64,000 nt of DNA from Flavobacteriaceae bacterium CG2_30_31_66. GTDB lineage: Bacteria; Bacteroidota; Bacteroidia; Flavobacteriales; Flavobacteriaceae. This document shows, piece by piece, positions 1-8,366 of this stretch. The stretch spans positions 62,001 through 126,000 of the forward strand of contig MNYM01000035.1 of assembly GCA_001873065.1 (NCBI GenBank), in the 5' to 3' direction. The position numbers were made by a program, and so were the translations under genes. Within the stretch, counting starts at the first letter, position 1, and each line of letters starts with the position of its first letter. Under the pieces are notes generated by a model. The model made no database searches and was not told where the DNA came from. It saw nothing but the letters and a program-made list of their open reading frames with translations.

Positions 1-1
1 T

Positions 2-244
2 GCTGAATTTGGTTGCTTAAAACCTGGAGGAAGCAGAGCAAAATGGTTTGGAGATGCACTAAAAAACTTTAATACAAAATATCCTTACGTAAATGCTATT
101 TTATTTTTTGATTATTCAAGTGATGGAACAATTACCTATAAAAATGTAAGTTGGAATATAAAAGATGATCCCGAAGTTACTACTGAAATTAAAAATCAAT
201 TAAAAAAGTGGCCTGCCTATCTTAAGCAACCCGATATGAAATAG
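2..244 (+). CDS. C-terminal end of a glycoside hydrolase-like protein (partial)
   Basis: An open frame enters from the left edge and stops at TAG 242-244, giving the last 80 residues of a protein. It starts AEFGC and continues with a KWFGDALKNFNTKYP stretch and then AILFFDYSSDG. This resembles the last strand and helix of TIM-barrel glycoside hydrolases, especially GH26 mannanase-like enzymes, where the end of the barrel reads roughly EFG...W..DA...I...YP.I.A...F. The family call is by similarity from memory on a short fragment, so the substrate cannot be stated. The catalytic residues lie outside the window. Confidence 0.5.
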   Translation, partial: AEFGCLKPGGSRAKWFGDALKNFNTKYPYVNAILFFDYSSDGTITYKNVSWNIKDDPEVTTEIKNQLKKWPAYLKQPDMK

Positions 245-302
245 GGTTTTTAAAATATTTGGTATTCAAAAGCTCGTTTTAGCTTGTAAAATATTACTTT
301 GT

Positions 303-340
303 TTACACCTCTTTTTGAAATGATTCAAAAAAGGGTGTAA
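303..340. repeat. Imperfect 17-bp inverted repeat (hairpin)
   Basis: The arms at 303-319 and 324-340 pair with about two mismatches around a 4-nt loop (TTACACC...TTTTTGAA against TTCAAAAAAGGGTGTAA). It lies 58 bases after the hydrolase stop. There is no T-tract immediately after the stem, so it is a weak candidate for an intrinsic terminator; an mRNA 3' end stabiliser is also possible. Confidence 0.5.
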
Positions 341-380
341 GCATGCAAAACACAAAGCGACTGATTGCTTACAATTTTTG

Positions 381-388
381 TAACTTTG
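381..388 (+). promoter_or_regulatory. Candidate -7 promoter box TAACTTTG
   Basis: TAACTTTG matches the Bacteroidota -7 consensus TAnnTTTG exactly and ends 17 bases before the ATG of the GAF-domain pseudogene. No clear -33 TTG at the usual 17-23 nt distance is seen (the nearest is 13 nt away). The promoter seems to have outlived the reading frame. Confidence 0.4.
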
Positions 389-405
389 TTTAATAAAATT
401 TGTTT

Positions 406-2792
406 ATGAATACGTTTGCATCCGGAAAACTTTCTGAATCTTCATTGCCGTTACAACTTCAAATTTCATTCGAAAAGTTGTATTAGGTGTATGAAAAATA
501 TGCGAATGATTCCTACGAAAAGCATCCTTTACACACTTTTGCCAAACAACTAAAAGCAGAAGTCATCAAGCATCCTGAGCTTATTGAAGGTTTTTCGGAC
601 GTGACATTGGTAAATAAACTCAAAGAATCTATCAATATATTATTAGATCCTTTGTTTCCTGAAGCATTGCAATTGAACGAAATCAAAGCGGCAAGCATTC
701 CTTTTTCATTTACCACTTTCAAGTTTTCTGATCGTTTTCAAAACATTGTTCTTAATGCTTGAAAAAATTTCGAATTAACGGTTCGAAATTTTGAAAATGA
801 TGGCATGTATATCATGGCATATACCTTTATTTTAGTAGCGGTGTATGGATTTAAAATCGATATGAAAAGGCCGTTTTATTTTGATATTCCTGATGAAAAT
901 TCAGGAACTATGAAATATTATAGAGCAGCTTTTAATGCTGATTTTTCTGAAATTATTCCCACAGAAATGGCTCCAAAACTCACAGAAGAAGATTTTAAAA
1001 TTCTTCAAAAAATTATGATTCTATCGATACTTGGAAAGAAAAACTCCCCCCAAACAGTTATATTTTTAAAGGTTTTGGACTCATCAATTTGTTTGATGTA
1101 ACTGCTGAAGAAAGTATTTCGTCAATCAAAGCCAATTTACCTTCTGGAGGAAATGACTTGATTCCAAAACTTCAAAATAACTTGAGAGACTTTTTTGGAA
1201 ACAAAGATTTATTGTTGGGATATTCGTTTTACAACAAGACAAAAACAAATCATTGTGAATCTGTTTCCAAAAAATCAAATAGCATTATTTTAAGTGATTC
1301 TGAAAATATACAATGTGACACCAACTTTTTTTGTGCCAATGTGATGCATAAATTTTTAATGCGCAAGAGCCTGTTGTGATTTAGGATGTTGAAGAATATG
1401 GTCAAAAAATGAATTACAATTTCTTCTACAAAAACTTACAGAAAGCTGGTATTCAAAGCATTATTTTTAACTCCTATCAAAGCTGCAACTGAAGGTGATA
1501 TTGCATTGTTAGAAATTGCTTCGCCAAGAGCTTATAAATTAAATTCAGTAAATATCAATAAACATAAAGACATTATTCCTGTTTTTGATGCTGCTGTAAA
1601 GCGAACTTCTGAAGAACGTCAAAATATTTTAGAAGCTACCATTCAAGAGAATTATACTGCCATTCATCCTGCAGTAAAATGGCGTTTTTATGTAGCTGCA
1701 GAAAAATATCAAACCGCTGTTCAATTAGATGAGAACGCAAAATTGGATGAAATCATCTTTAAAGAGGTATATCCATTATATGGGCAAAGTGACATCAATG
1801 GTTCTTCAGAGGCTAGAAATTTTGCGATTCAGAAAGATTTAAGTACGCAACTCTCTTTAGCAATTACGGTTTTGAAAGAAGCTTGTAAAGTAGAAAAATT
1901 ACCCATTTATGAGGAGTTGATGTTTAGAGTCACTGCGTATTTGAAAGAGGTAAAAATGGGATTAAAAGCGGGAGATGAAATCAATATTTTAACCTTTTTA
2001 AAGCGGGAAATTTATCCAGTTTTTAATCATATTCAATTGATTAACAATCAGCTGTTTGCAAAAGTTGCTGATTATAAATCACACTTAAATCCGGATTTGG
2101 GCGTGGTTTATCAAAAGAGAAAAAACTATGAAGATAGCGTAAATACGCTCAATAATAGATTGGAAAAATCTCTAGATTCAAAACAAAAAGGAGCTCAAAA
2201 AATGTATCCTCATTATTTTGAAAGATACAAAACAGATGGCGTTGAATTCAATATGTATATTGGAAAATCAATCAATAAAGACACACATTTTGATGAGATT
2301 TATTTGTACAATTTGCGTCTTTGGCAATTGCAAACGATGGTCGAAATGGAAAATATCGCTTTTTAAAAGCGAAAAAATATGGCTTATGATTTACGTGTTG
2401 CATCCTTAATTTTGGTTCACAGCAATCCATTATCGATAAAATTTAGAATGGACGAAAAACAGTTTGATGTAGATGGCGCTTACAATATTCGTTATGAAAT
2501 CATTAAAAAGCGTATTGACAAAGCGCATATCAAAGGAACTTCAAAGCGACTCACAACTCCTGGAAAAATTGCCATTGTTTATTCGCAGAATAAAGATGCG
2601 TTGGAATATATCAAATACATTCATTTTTGGCAGTCCAAAAATCAAATTGGAAAAATTGAATTCCTTGAATAAGAGGATTTACAAGGAGTTTCTTGATTAA
2701 AAGCTTTGCGAATTGAAGTTATTTATCAAAAAGATTTCAGTGAAAAAAAGACGATTACTTTTGATGATTTGATGAAGGAAATTGCGGTTTAA
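406..2792 (+). pseudogene. Decayed GAF-domain-containing protein
   Basis: Joined fragments recover one protein of nearly 800 residues. It resembles the long Flavobacteriaceae proteins annotated as GAF domain-containing, whose role is unknown. The frame from ATG 406 is broken by in-frame TAG 484-486 and TGA 760-762, a frameshift in an A-run near 1007-1012, a frameshift near 1350-1356, TAG 1382-1384, a frameshift near 1470, TAA 2364-2366, TAA 2670-2672 and TGA 2694-2696. It ends at TAA 2790-2792. The best preserved pieces are 1506-2363 (contains YPLYGQSDI, MYPHYFERYKTDGVE and LRLWQLQ) and 2379-2669 (contains FRMDEKQFDVDGAYN). Between lesions the protein sequence remains coherent, so decay is recent relative to divergence of the family, or a draft assembly introduced errors. 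The lesions are spread over the whole gene and mix nonsense and frameshift types, which favours real decay. Confidence 0.85.
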
Positions 2793-2809
2793 TGAATTTT
2801 TAATTCAAT

Positions 2810-3996
2810 TTACAGCACAAAAGCTAAGCCAAAAGCAATGATACTTACAATAATTCCAATCATAAAAACGGTATACGTTGTTCGTAATAAACCATATTTT
2901 CTGTTCAAAACCAATCCTAAAAAGTATAAATCTTTAGTAAGCGAACCATACAAATAATCTCTGTCCTGCATCATTTCTGAAATTCCTCATTCAAAATCTT
3001 CTAATTTCATTTGATGAAAATTTCCAAAAAACAACAAATTCACCTTTTTGTTTGCAACATCCTCTTTTGTAAATTTTCCTTGAGTCACACATTGGGTATT
3101 ATTGCCATGATTGATAAAATCATACTCGCAACTGTAAGGAGCATAAAAATGACTGCTGGTATAATTAAAAAGCTATTATTAGGATTGTCTAATTTCGGTA
3201 TCAATGTCGAAAATGATATTGAAATGATAATCGCATTGACGGATAACAAAATATTGGCTTTGGTATCTGCAATATCACTCAACGTAATATGATTTCGCAA
3301 TGCTACTATAAACATGGTTTCTATGCCTAGTTCAGGAACATCTCCTTTGGTTCTTTTGATTTTAATTGCTTCATTTTTTCTGTCAAACTTCAAAGAATTT
3401 TCTTTTAACTCTTTTTGATTTTTCAACAAACGAGAAAAGTTTTTAGATTTTGTCTGAGTCCAATTTTTTAAGGCGAAAGTTGTATAATATTGATGTTTTT
3501 CTGAAAAGAATTCAATATTTTGGGTTACCCATTCTAAATCTGATAATTTTTGCCCCGTTAATTCCCATTCCTTTCGCAACAACTTAGCAAAATCATCGTA
3601 ATTTTTTGATGCTAAATGAACACAATCAGCATCCATAATTATTTTTCCAAGCTCATTATTGGGTTGATGTCCCATTTTTGTGGCTAAAATAATTGATTGA
3701 ATTTGCTGAATTCTTTCCTCAGAAAATTTCTTTTCTCTCAAAAATTCAGCAGCAATTTTTACACTTTCTTCTTCATGATTTTTTGCCCTTTTGATAAATC
3801 CTGTATCATGAAACCATGCTGCAATGGATGCATTTTCAGCCTCATTTTCAGTCAATTCCGAATTTTAAATTAGTTGTTTCACAACCTCAACAATGCGTTG
3901 TGTGTGCGCTAAATTATGATAAACATACACAGCATCTAATTGAAACCCTAAAAGGGTTGTTACATAATTTTCAACTTCAGAAAGGATCGAGTTCAT
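2810..3996 (-). pseudogene. Decayed HD-domain protein with PycTM-like (DUF5706) membrane domain
   Basis: Read from ATG 3994-3996, the gene encodes an N-terminal HD phosphohydrolase domain with motifs YHNLAH, AAWFHD and DADCVHL. A linker follows, then a region LRNHITLSDIADTKANILLS with two hydrophobic segments, and finally a C-terminal membrane segment. The second half matches the DUF5706/PycTM family, known as Pycsar effectors; HD fusions of about 400 residues are common chromosomal proteins in Flavobacteriaceae. Three lesions break it: TAA at 3865-3867 after codon 43, a frameshift at about 3085-3090 (apparently an extra TG in a TGTG run), and TGA at 2987-2989 where a Trp (FEW) is expected. 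It ends at TAA 2810-2812. No nucleotide cyclase gene of the PycC type is seen beside it, so a defence role is not supported here. It converges on the GAF pseudogene, with 17 bases between them. Confidence 0.85.
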
Positions 3997-4060
3997 AATC
4001 ACAAAGTTTTTATAAAAACAAATATACGCAAATAAAACAGCTATTGTAAGTGATGCTTTT

Positions 4061-4088
4061 GTCGTAAATTTACATGAATTTTTACGAC
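4061..4088. promoter_or_regulatory. Inverted repeat upstream of msrB, possible operator
   Basis: GTCGTAAA (4061-4068) and TTTACGAC (4081-4088) form perfect 8-bp arms around 12 bases. The element lies 31 bases before the msrB start in the divergent gap between the HD-domain pseudogene and the msr operon. Its place at the expected promoter position suggests a repressor or redox-regulator site. A transcript hairpin is the alternative. Confidence 0.4.
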
Positions 4089-4119
4089 TAATTTTTCATC
4101 AAAAAAAATCAAAAAAAGT

Positions 4120-4572
4120 ATGTTAACTTGGAAAGATATTATTCATTTCGCTTCAACAGGAAATCCAACACCTGATAAAATCATCAAAAAAACGGACACT
4201 GAATGGAAAGAAATTTTAACTCCAGAACAATTCAGAATTACCAGACAGAAAGGTACTGAAAGACCTTTTTTTGGTGAATTATGTTCAATATATGAGGCTG
4301 GAAAATACCATTGTATTTGTTGCAATTCGCCTCTTTTTGATTCTACAATAAAGTTCAATTCGAGTTCTGGTTGGCCAAGTTTTACGCAACCCATTGCTGA
4401 AAACGCTATTAAATATATCAAAGATGTTTCGTTTGGAATGGTGCGTGTTGAAGTGCTTTGCAATGTGTGTGATGCACATTTAGGACACGTTTTTCCTGAT
4501 GGCCCTGCTCCTACTGGATTGCGTTATTGCATCAATTCTGTGTCTATGCAACTTGAAAAATCTGAAAAATAA
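4120..4572 (+). CDS. msrB: Peptide-methionine (R)-S-oxide reductase MsrB
   Basis: MsrB reduces the R epimer of methionine sulfoxide in proteins using thioredoxin. The 150-residue protein carries the two zinc-binding CxxC pairs (Cys65/Cys68 and Cys114/Cys117), the SGWPSF motif and the RYCINS motif with catalytic Cys137. Cys55 is a candidate resolving residue. Length is normal and there is no signal peptide, so it acts in the cytoplasm. Its TAA overlaps the msrA ATG by one base (TAATG), so the two epimer-specific reductases are translationally coupled. It is the first gene of a five-gene operon, with the inverted repeat 4061-4088 just upstream. Confidence 0.95.
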   Translation: MLTWKDIIHFASTGNPTPDKIIKKTDTEWKEILTPEQFRITRQKGTERPFFGELCSIYEAGKYHCICCNSPLFDSTIKFNSSSGWPSFTQPIAENAIKYIKDVSFGMVRVEVLCNVCDAHLGHVFPDGPAPTGLRYCINSVSMQLEKSEK

Positions 4573-5108
4573 TGAGTAAAAATATACAAGTAACCACTGT
4601 TGGTGGAGGGTGTTTTTGGTGTATAGAAGCTGTTTTTCAACAAGTACAAGGCGTTGAAAAAGTAGTATCTGGTTATGCAGGTGGAAATGCTCCTGGAAAA
4701 CCAACATACAGAGAAATCTGCTCAGGATTAACGGGTCATGCAGAAGTAATTCAAGTTACTTTTGATGCAAATAGGATTAGCTTTGAAGAGATTTTAGTGA
4801 TTTTTATGACTACTCACAATCCTACAACTTTAAATAGACAAGGAGCTGATATAGGAACGCAGTACAGGTCTGTGATTTTTTATCACGACGAAATACAACA
4901 AGAAATTGCACAACAAGTGATTGAAAAAGTACAATCGTATTATGCTGACAAAATTGTCACTGAACTTATTCCATTGCCTATTTTTTATGAGGCTGAAGAT
5001 TATCATCAAAACTATTATCAAAACAACAAATCGCAAGGATATTGCGAATATGTCATCACCCCTAAATTGGCAACTTTACGAAAATTATACGCTGACAAAC
5101 TGAAATGA
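4572..5108 (+). CDS. msrA: Peptide-methionine (S)-S-oxide reductase MsrA
   Basis: MsrA reduces the S epimer of methionine sulfoxide, complementing MsrB. The catalytic motif GGCFWC lies at residues 12-17 with Cys14 as the nucleophile. The family motifs SGYAGG, Y(R)EICSG, HAEVIQV and THNPTTLNRQGAD-GTQYRS follow in the usual order. At 178 residues it is of standard length, with no secretion signal. The start overlaps the msrB stop (TAATG) and its TGA overlaps the selO ATG (ATGA), so msrB, msrA and selO form a tightly coupled unit. Confidence 0.96.
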   Translation: MSKNIQVTTVGGGCFWCIEAVFQQVQGVEKVVSGYAGGNAPGKPTYREICSGLTGHAEVIQVTFDANRISFEEILVIFMTTHNPTTLNRQGADIGTQYRSVIFYHDEIQQEIAQQVIEKVQSYYADKIVTELIPLPIFYEAEDYHQNYYQNNKSQGYCEYVITPKLATLRKLYADKLK

Positions 5109-6661
5109 TTTTAAACATCACTGAAACTTTTACCAAAGAATTACCTGCGGATTCATTGCTTGAAAATTCAAGACGTCAAGTTTTTGAAGCTGCTTTTTCG
5201 TATGTAAATCCAAAAAAAACCTCATCACCAAAAGTGATTCACGTTTCAAAGGAAATGTTTTTAGAACTAGGAATTTCTAAAGAAGCTGCAAAAACCAATT
5301 TTTTTAGAGATATTTTTACAGGAAATGCTGTGTATCCGAATACAACACCTTTCGCCATGTGTTATGGAGGTCATCAATTTGGTTCTTGGGCAGGACAATT
5401 GGGTGATGGAAGAGCCATCAATTTGTTCGAAATTGAACATCAAAACAAAAAGTGGAATGTGCAACTAAAAGGTGCAGGCGAAACTCCCTATTCAAGAAAT
5501 GCTGATGGATTGGCTGTTTTACGTTCGTCAATCAGAGAATATTTGTGCAGTGAAGCCATGTTTCATTTGGGAATTCCTACAACTCGTGCACTTTCTTTGA
5601 GTCTTTCAGGAGATACTGTTTTGCGTGATGTGATGTATGATGGGAATCCTGCTTATGAAAAAGGAGCTATTGTTTCAAGAGTTGCGGAATCCTTTTTACG
5701 CTTTGGAAATTATGAAATTTTTGCCTCTAGAAATGATGTAAAAAATCTAAAGATCTTAGTTGATTTTACCATCAAACATCATTTTTCCCATTTGGGAAAT
5801 CCATCAAAAGAAACTTATATTCAGTTTTTTAAAGAAGTTGCAGATCGCACTTTAACCCTAATTATTCACTGGCAAAGAGTGGGTTTTGTTCATGGAGTCA
5901 TGAATACAGATAACCTATCTATTTTGGGTTTAACCATAGATTATGGACCTTATGGCTGGCTTGAAGGGTTTGATTTTGGCTGGACACCTAACACTACAGA
6001 TCGTCAACACAAACGCTATCGTTATGGAAATCAACCAAATATAGGTTTATGGAATCTATATCAATTGGCAAACGCATTGTTTCCATTGATTGAAGAGGTT
6101 GCGCCTCTGGAAGCAATTTTAAATGCCTATAAAACCAATTTTGAAAGTCAATCTTTACAGATGATGAAAACCAAATTAGGACTTTTTTCTTCGGATAAAA
6201 ATGATCAAAAACTCATCCAAAATTTAGAAGATACCTTGCAATTGACAGAAACTGATATGACCATTTTCTTTCGATTATTGAGTGATTTTTCCTCAGAAAA
6301 AAATGGTTTTGAATTGATACAAGAAGCTTTTTATGATATTGAAAATATCAATGAAAATATCAAAACCAAATGGCAAAATTGGTTTGAAATCTATGCAAAT
6401 CGTTTGCAAAAAGAATCCATTTCAGGAGTTGAAAGAAAACAAAAAATGGATGCTTTCAATCCAAAATATGTATTGCGAAATTACATGGCGCAATTGGCTA
6501 TTGATTCGGCAAATCTCGAAGATTATTCTTTGATTGAAGAGTTATTTCAACTACTCAAAAAACCGTATGATGAACAACCAAAACATCAAAAATGGTTTGC
6601 CAAAAGACCTGAATGGGCGCGTGACAAAATTGGCTGCTCGATGCTGAGTTGTAGTTCGTAA
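5105..6661 (+). CDS. selO: Protein adenylyltransferase SelO (YdiU/UPF0061)
   Basis: SelO is a pseudokinase-fold enzyme that transfers AMP from ATP to Ser, Thr or Tyr of target proteins; in E. coli this links to redox homeostasis through glutathionylation. Conserved blocks are present: YGGHQFGSWAGQLGDGRA, VQLKGAGETPYSR, AVLRSSIREYLCSEAM, FVHGVMNTDN, GLTIDYGPYGWL and QPNIGLWNL. The C-terminus ends GCSMLSCSS, giving the Cys pair near the end that is typical of the family. The 518 residues fit full length. Its start overlaps the msrA stop by ATGA. Co-transcription with both methionine sulfoxide reductases supports an oxidative-stress role. Confidence 0.95.
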   Translation: MILNITETFTKELPADSLLENSRRQVFEAAFSYVNPKKTSSPKVIHVSKEMFLELGISKEAAKTNFFRDIFTGNAVYPNTTPFAMCYGGHQFGSWAGQLGDGRAINLFEIEHQNKKWNVQLKGAGETPYSRNADGLAVLRSSIREYLCSEAMFHLGIPTTRALSLSLSGDTVLRDVMYDGNPAYEKGAIVSRVAESFLRFGNYEIFASRNDVKNLKILVDFTIKHHFSHLGNPSKETYIQFFKEVADRTLTLIIHWQRVGFVHGVMNTDNLSILGLTIDYGPYGWLEGFDFGWTPNTTDRQHKRYRYGNQPNIGLWNLYQLANALFPLIEEVAPLEAILNAYKTNFESQSLQMMKTKLGLFSSDKNDQKLIQNLEDTLQLTETDMTIFFRLLSDFSSEKNGFELIQEAFYDIENINENIKTKWQNWFEIYANRLQKESISGVERKQKMDAFNPKYVLRNYMAQLAIDSANLEDYSLIEELFQLLKKPYDEQPKHQKWFAKRPEWARDKIGCSMLSCSS

Positions 6662-6692
6662 AAATGTGTATGTTTAAACAGCTATTTTCATT

Positions 6693-7706
6693 ATGATTCA
6701 CGAACTCAAAGAAATTATTCAACAAGCTTTTAACAATCAACAAAAGGGATTGAAAAACGTGTTGGCGTCTGTTGTTTTTTTAGAGGGTTCTTCTTACAGA
6801 AAACCCGGAGTCAGAATGCTGATTGCCGAAGATTTATCAACCATTGGCGCGGTAAGTGGAGGTTGTGTGGAAAAAGAAATTATTCACCGAGCAAAGAGTG
6901 TTTTCAATGACAATCAAGCAAAAATAATTACGTATGATGGCAGATACAGATTGGGTTGTGAAGGGATTTTATACATTTTGATTGAACCTTTTTATGTGGA
7001 AAATGAATTGTTTAATCGTTTTTCTGATGCTATTAAGCGCCGTGAAATAGTAGAAATTCAAAGTTATTTCATCAAAGAAGATGAAGCTTTTGGCAATTTT
7101 GGTTCGCAGATTGTGTTTCCAACTCAGGAAGCTTTTGCATTTCGAAAAAATAGTTCATTTGAAAAGGAAAAGGAAATTTTTACACAGATTTTAAAACCTA
7201 CATTCAAACTTTTGATTATTGGTGGTGAACACGATGCTGTAAAATTGTGCAAAATTGCTGCAAATTTGGGTTGGGAAATTGATATAATTACCTCCGCAAA
7301 AGACCCAAAAACCTTGAAGGATTTTCCAGGCGCAAATTCGGTCATTGGCGAAACTCCTGAAACCATTCAATTTGAAAATATCGAAGAAAATTCGGCTATT
7401 GTAATTATGAATCATAGCTACATACAAGATTTAAAATATGTGATGCAATTGTCTAATTATCAACCTAAATACATTGGAATTTTGGGCGCTCCAAAAAGAG
7501 GTGAACGCTTGTTGAATGAACTTTTTGAACTAAAACCTGATTTGAATCCCGACTTTTTAGAGGCCATTTATACGCCTGCAGGATTGCATATTGGCGCACA
7601 AACTCCCGAAGAAATCGCCGTTTCAATTATTGCTGAAATTTTGAGTGTTTTCAATAAAAAAGAACCTTTTTCTTTGCGAAATTTAAAAGGAAAAATTCAT
7701 CAATAA
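6693..7706 (+). CDS. XdhC/CoxI family molybdenum-cofactor maturation protein
   Basis: XdhC-family proteins bind molybdenum cofactor and help sulfurate and insert it into xanthine dehydrogenase-type enzymes. The N-terminal XdhC/CoxI domain shows GSSYRKPGVRMLI and GAVSGGCVEKEI. The C-terminal Rossmann-like domain shows LLIIGGEHDAVKLC, AIVIMNHSY, YIGILGAPKRGERLL and the family ending IYTPAGLHIGAQTPEEIAVSIIAEI. Length is 337 residues. It begins 31 bases after selO and is followed 3 bases later by a MobA-like gene, a common pairing. No molybdenum hydroxylase subunit is encoded in this window. Confidence 0.9.
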   Translation: MIHELKEIIQQAFNNQQKGLKNVLASVVFLEGSSYRKPGVRMLIAEDLSTIGAVSGGCVEKEIIHRAKSVFNDNQAKIITYDGRYRLGCEGILYILIEPFYVENELFNRFSDAIKRREIVEIQSYFIKEDEAFGNFGSQIVFPTQEAFAFRKNSSFEKEKEIFTQILKPTFKLLIIGGEHDAVKLCKIAANLGWEIDIITSAKDPKTLKDFPGANSVIGETPETIQFENIEENSAIVIMNHSYIQDLKYVMQLSNYQPKYIGILGAPKRGERLLNELFELKPDLNPDFLEAIYTPAGLHIGAQTPEEIAVSIIAEILSVFNKKEPFSLRNLKGKIHQ

Positions 7707-7709
7707 TCT

Positions 7710-8315
7710 ATGAGAAATTTGGCTGTTTTAGTCTTGGCTGCAGGTGCGTCCTCACGAATGCGATCCCCTAAACAGTTGCTTAAAATTGGAGATAAAACTT
7801 TACTAGAAATCGTTTTAGAAAAATCAAAAAAAATTTCAGTTCTCCCAATTTTTTGTGTTTTAGGTGCAAATGCAACTTTGATTCAAAACGAAATTCCATC
7901 AAAAAATACTGAATTTATCATCAATAAAAAGTATCATCAGGGGTTGAGCACGAGCATTGTTGCTGGCGTCAACTATCTTGAAAAAAATTATTCTTTTATT
8001 AATGGAGTGTTAATTTTGTTAGCAGACCAGCCTGCTATTGAAATTCGATATTTGGAAAACTTAGTTCAATTATCTATTGAAAATCCCAAAAAAATAATCG
8101 CTTCAAAATACCCTAAAAACTATGGTGTTCCTGCAATTTTCCCGAAATCAATATTTACTGAATTACAGGTTTTAAAGGGTGATTTTGGTGCCAAGGAATT
8201 TCTTCAAAAACACAAAAACCAAATTATTTGTAGCGATTTGAATCCTATTTTGATTGATTTAGATACGGAAGAAGATTATGAGAATTATAAAAAAAACACT
8301 CCGTTTATTGAATAA
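7710..8315 (+). CDS. MobA-like NTP transferase (molybdenum cofactor cytidylyltransferase type)
   Basis: The N-terminal nucleotide-binding motif LAAGASSRMRSPKQLL and the metal-binding ADQP motif place it in the NTP_transf_3/MocA family. MocA makes the cytidine dinucleotide form of the molybdenum cofactor used by xanthine dehydrogenase and aldehyde oxidase family enzymes. Later motifs are YGVPAIFP and KGDFGAKEFL. At 201 residues it has normal length. It is the last gene of the msrB operon and pairs with the XdhC gene 3 bases upstream. Its final codons run into a hairpin terminator. The exact nucleotide and acceptor cannot be read from sequence. Confidence 0.87.
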   Translation: MRNLAVLVLAAGASSRMRSPKQLLKIGDKTLLEIVLEKSKKISVLPIFCVLGANATLIQNEIPSKNTEFIINKKYHQGLSTSIVAGVNYLEKNYSFINGVLILLADQPAIEIRYLENLVQLSIENPKKIIASKYPKNYGVPAIFPKSIFTELQVLKGDFGAKEFLQKHKNQIICSDLNPILIDLDTEEDYENYKKNTPFIE

Positions 8316-8328
8316 ACGAAGTGTTTTT
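8293..8328. terminator. Bidirectional intrinsic terminator
   Basis: A perfect or near-perfect stem (AACACT-CCGTTTAT against ATAAACG-AAGTGTT) closes a short loop. An A-run lies on the left and a T-run on the right, so it can terminate the msrB operon on the plus strand and the symporter gene on the minus strand. It overlaps the last codons of the MobA-like gene. Confidence 0.85.
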
Positions 8329-8366
8329 TATCATAAAAATATTCTAGAAAAATTTTATAAGTTCTA

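Noticed and set aside
406..3996. Genetic code change (TGA read as Gly or Trp) to rescue the broken genes
   Set aside because: Intact genes in the window (for example msrA and rfbA) use TGA as their normal stop, and the broken genes also contain TAA, TAG and frameshifts.
2810..3996. Active Pycsar anti-phage system
   Set aside because: The PycTM-like gene is broken in three places and no adjacent uridylate/cytidylate cyclase is seen; related HD fusions are ordinary chromosomal genes.
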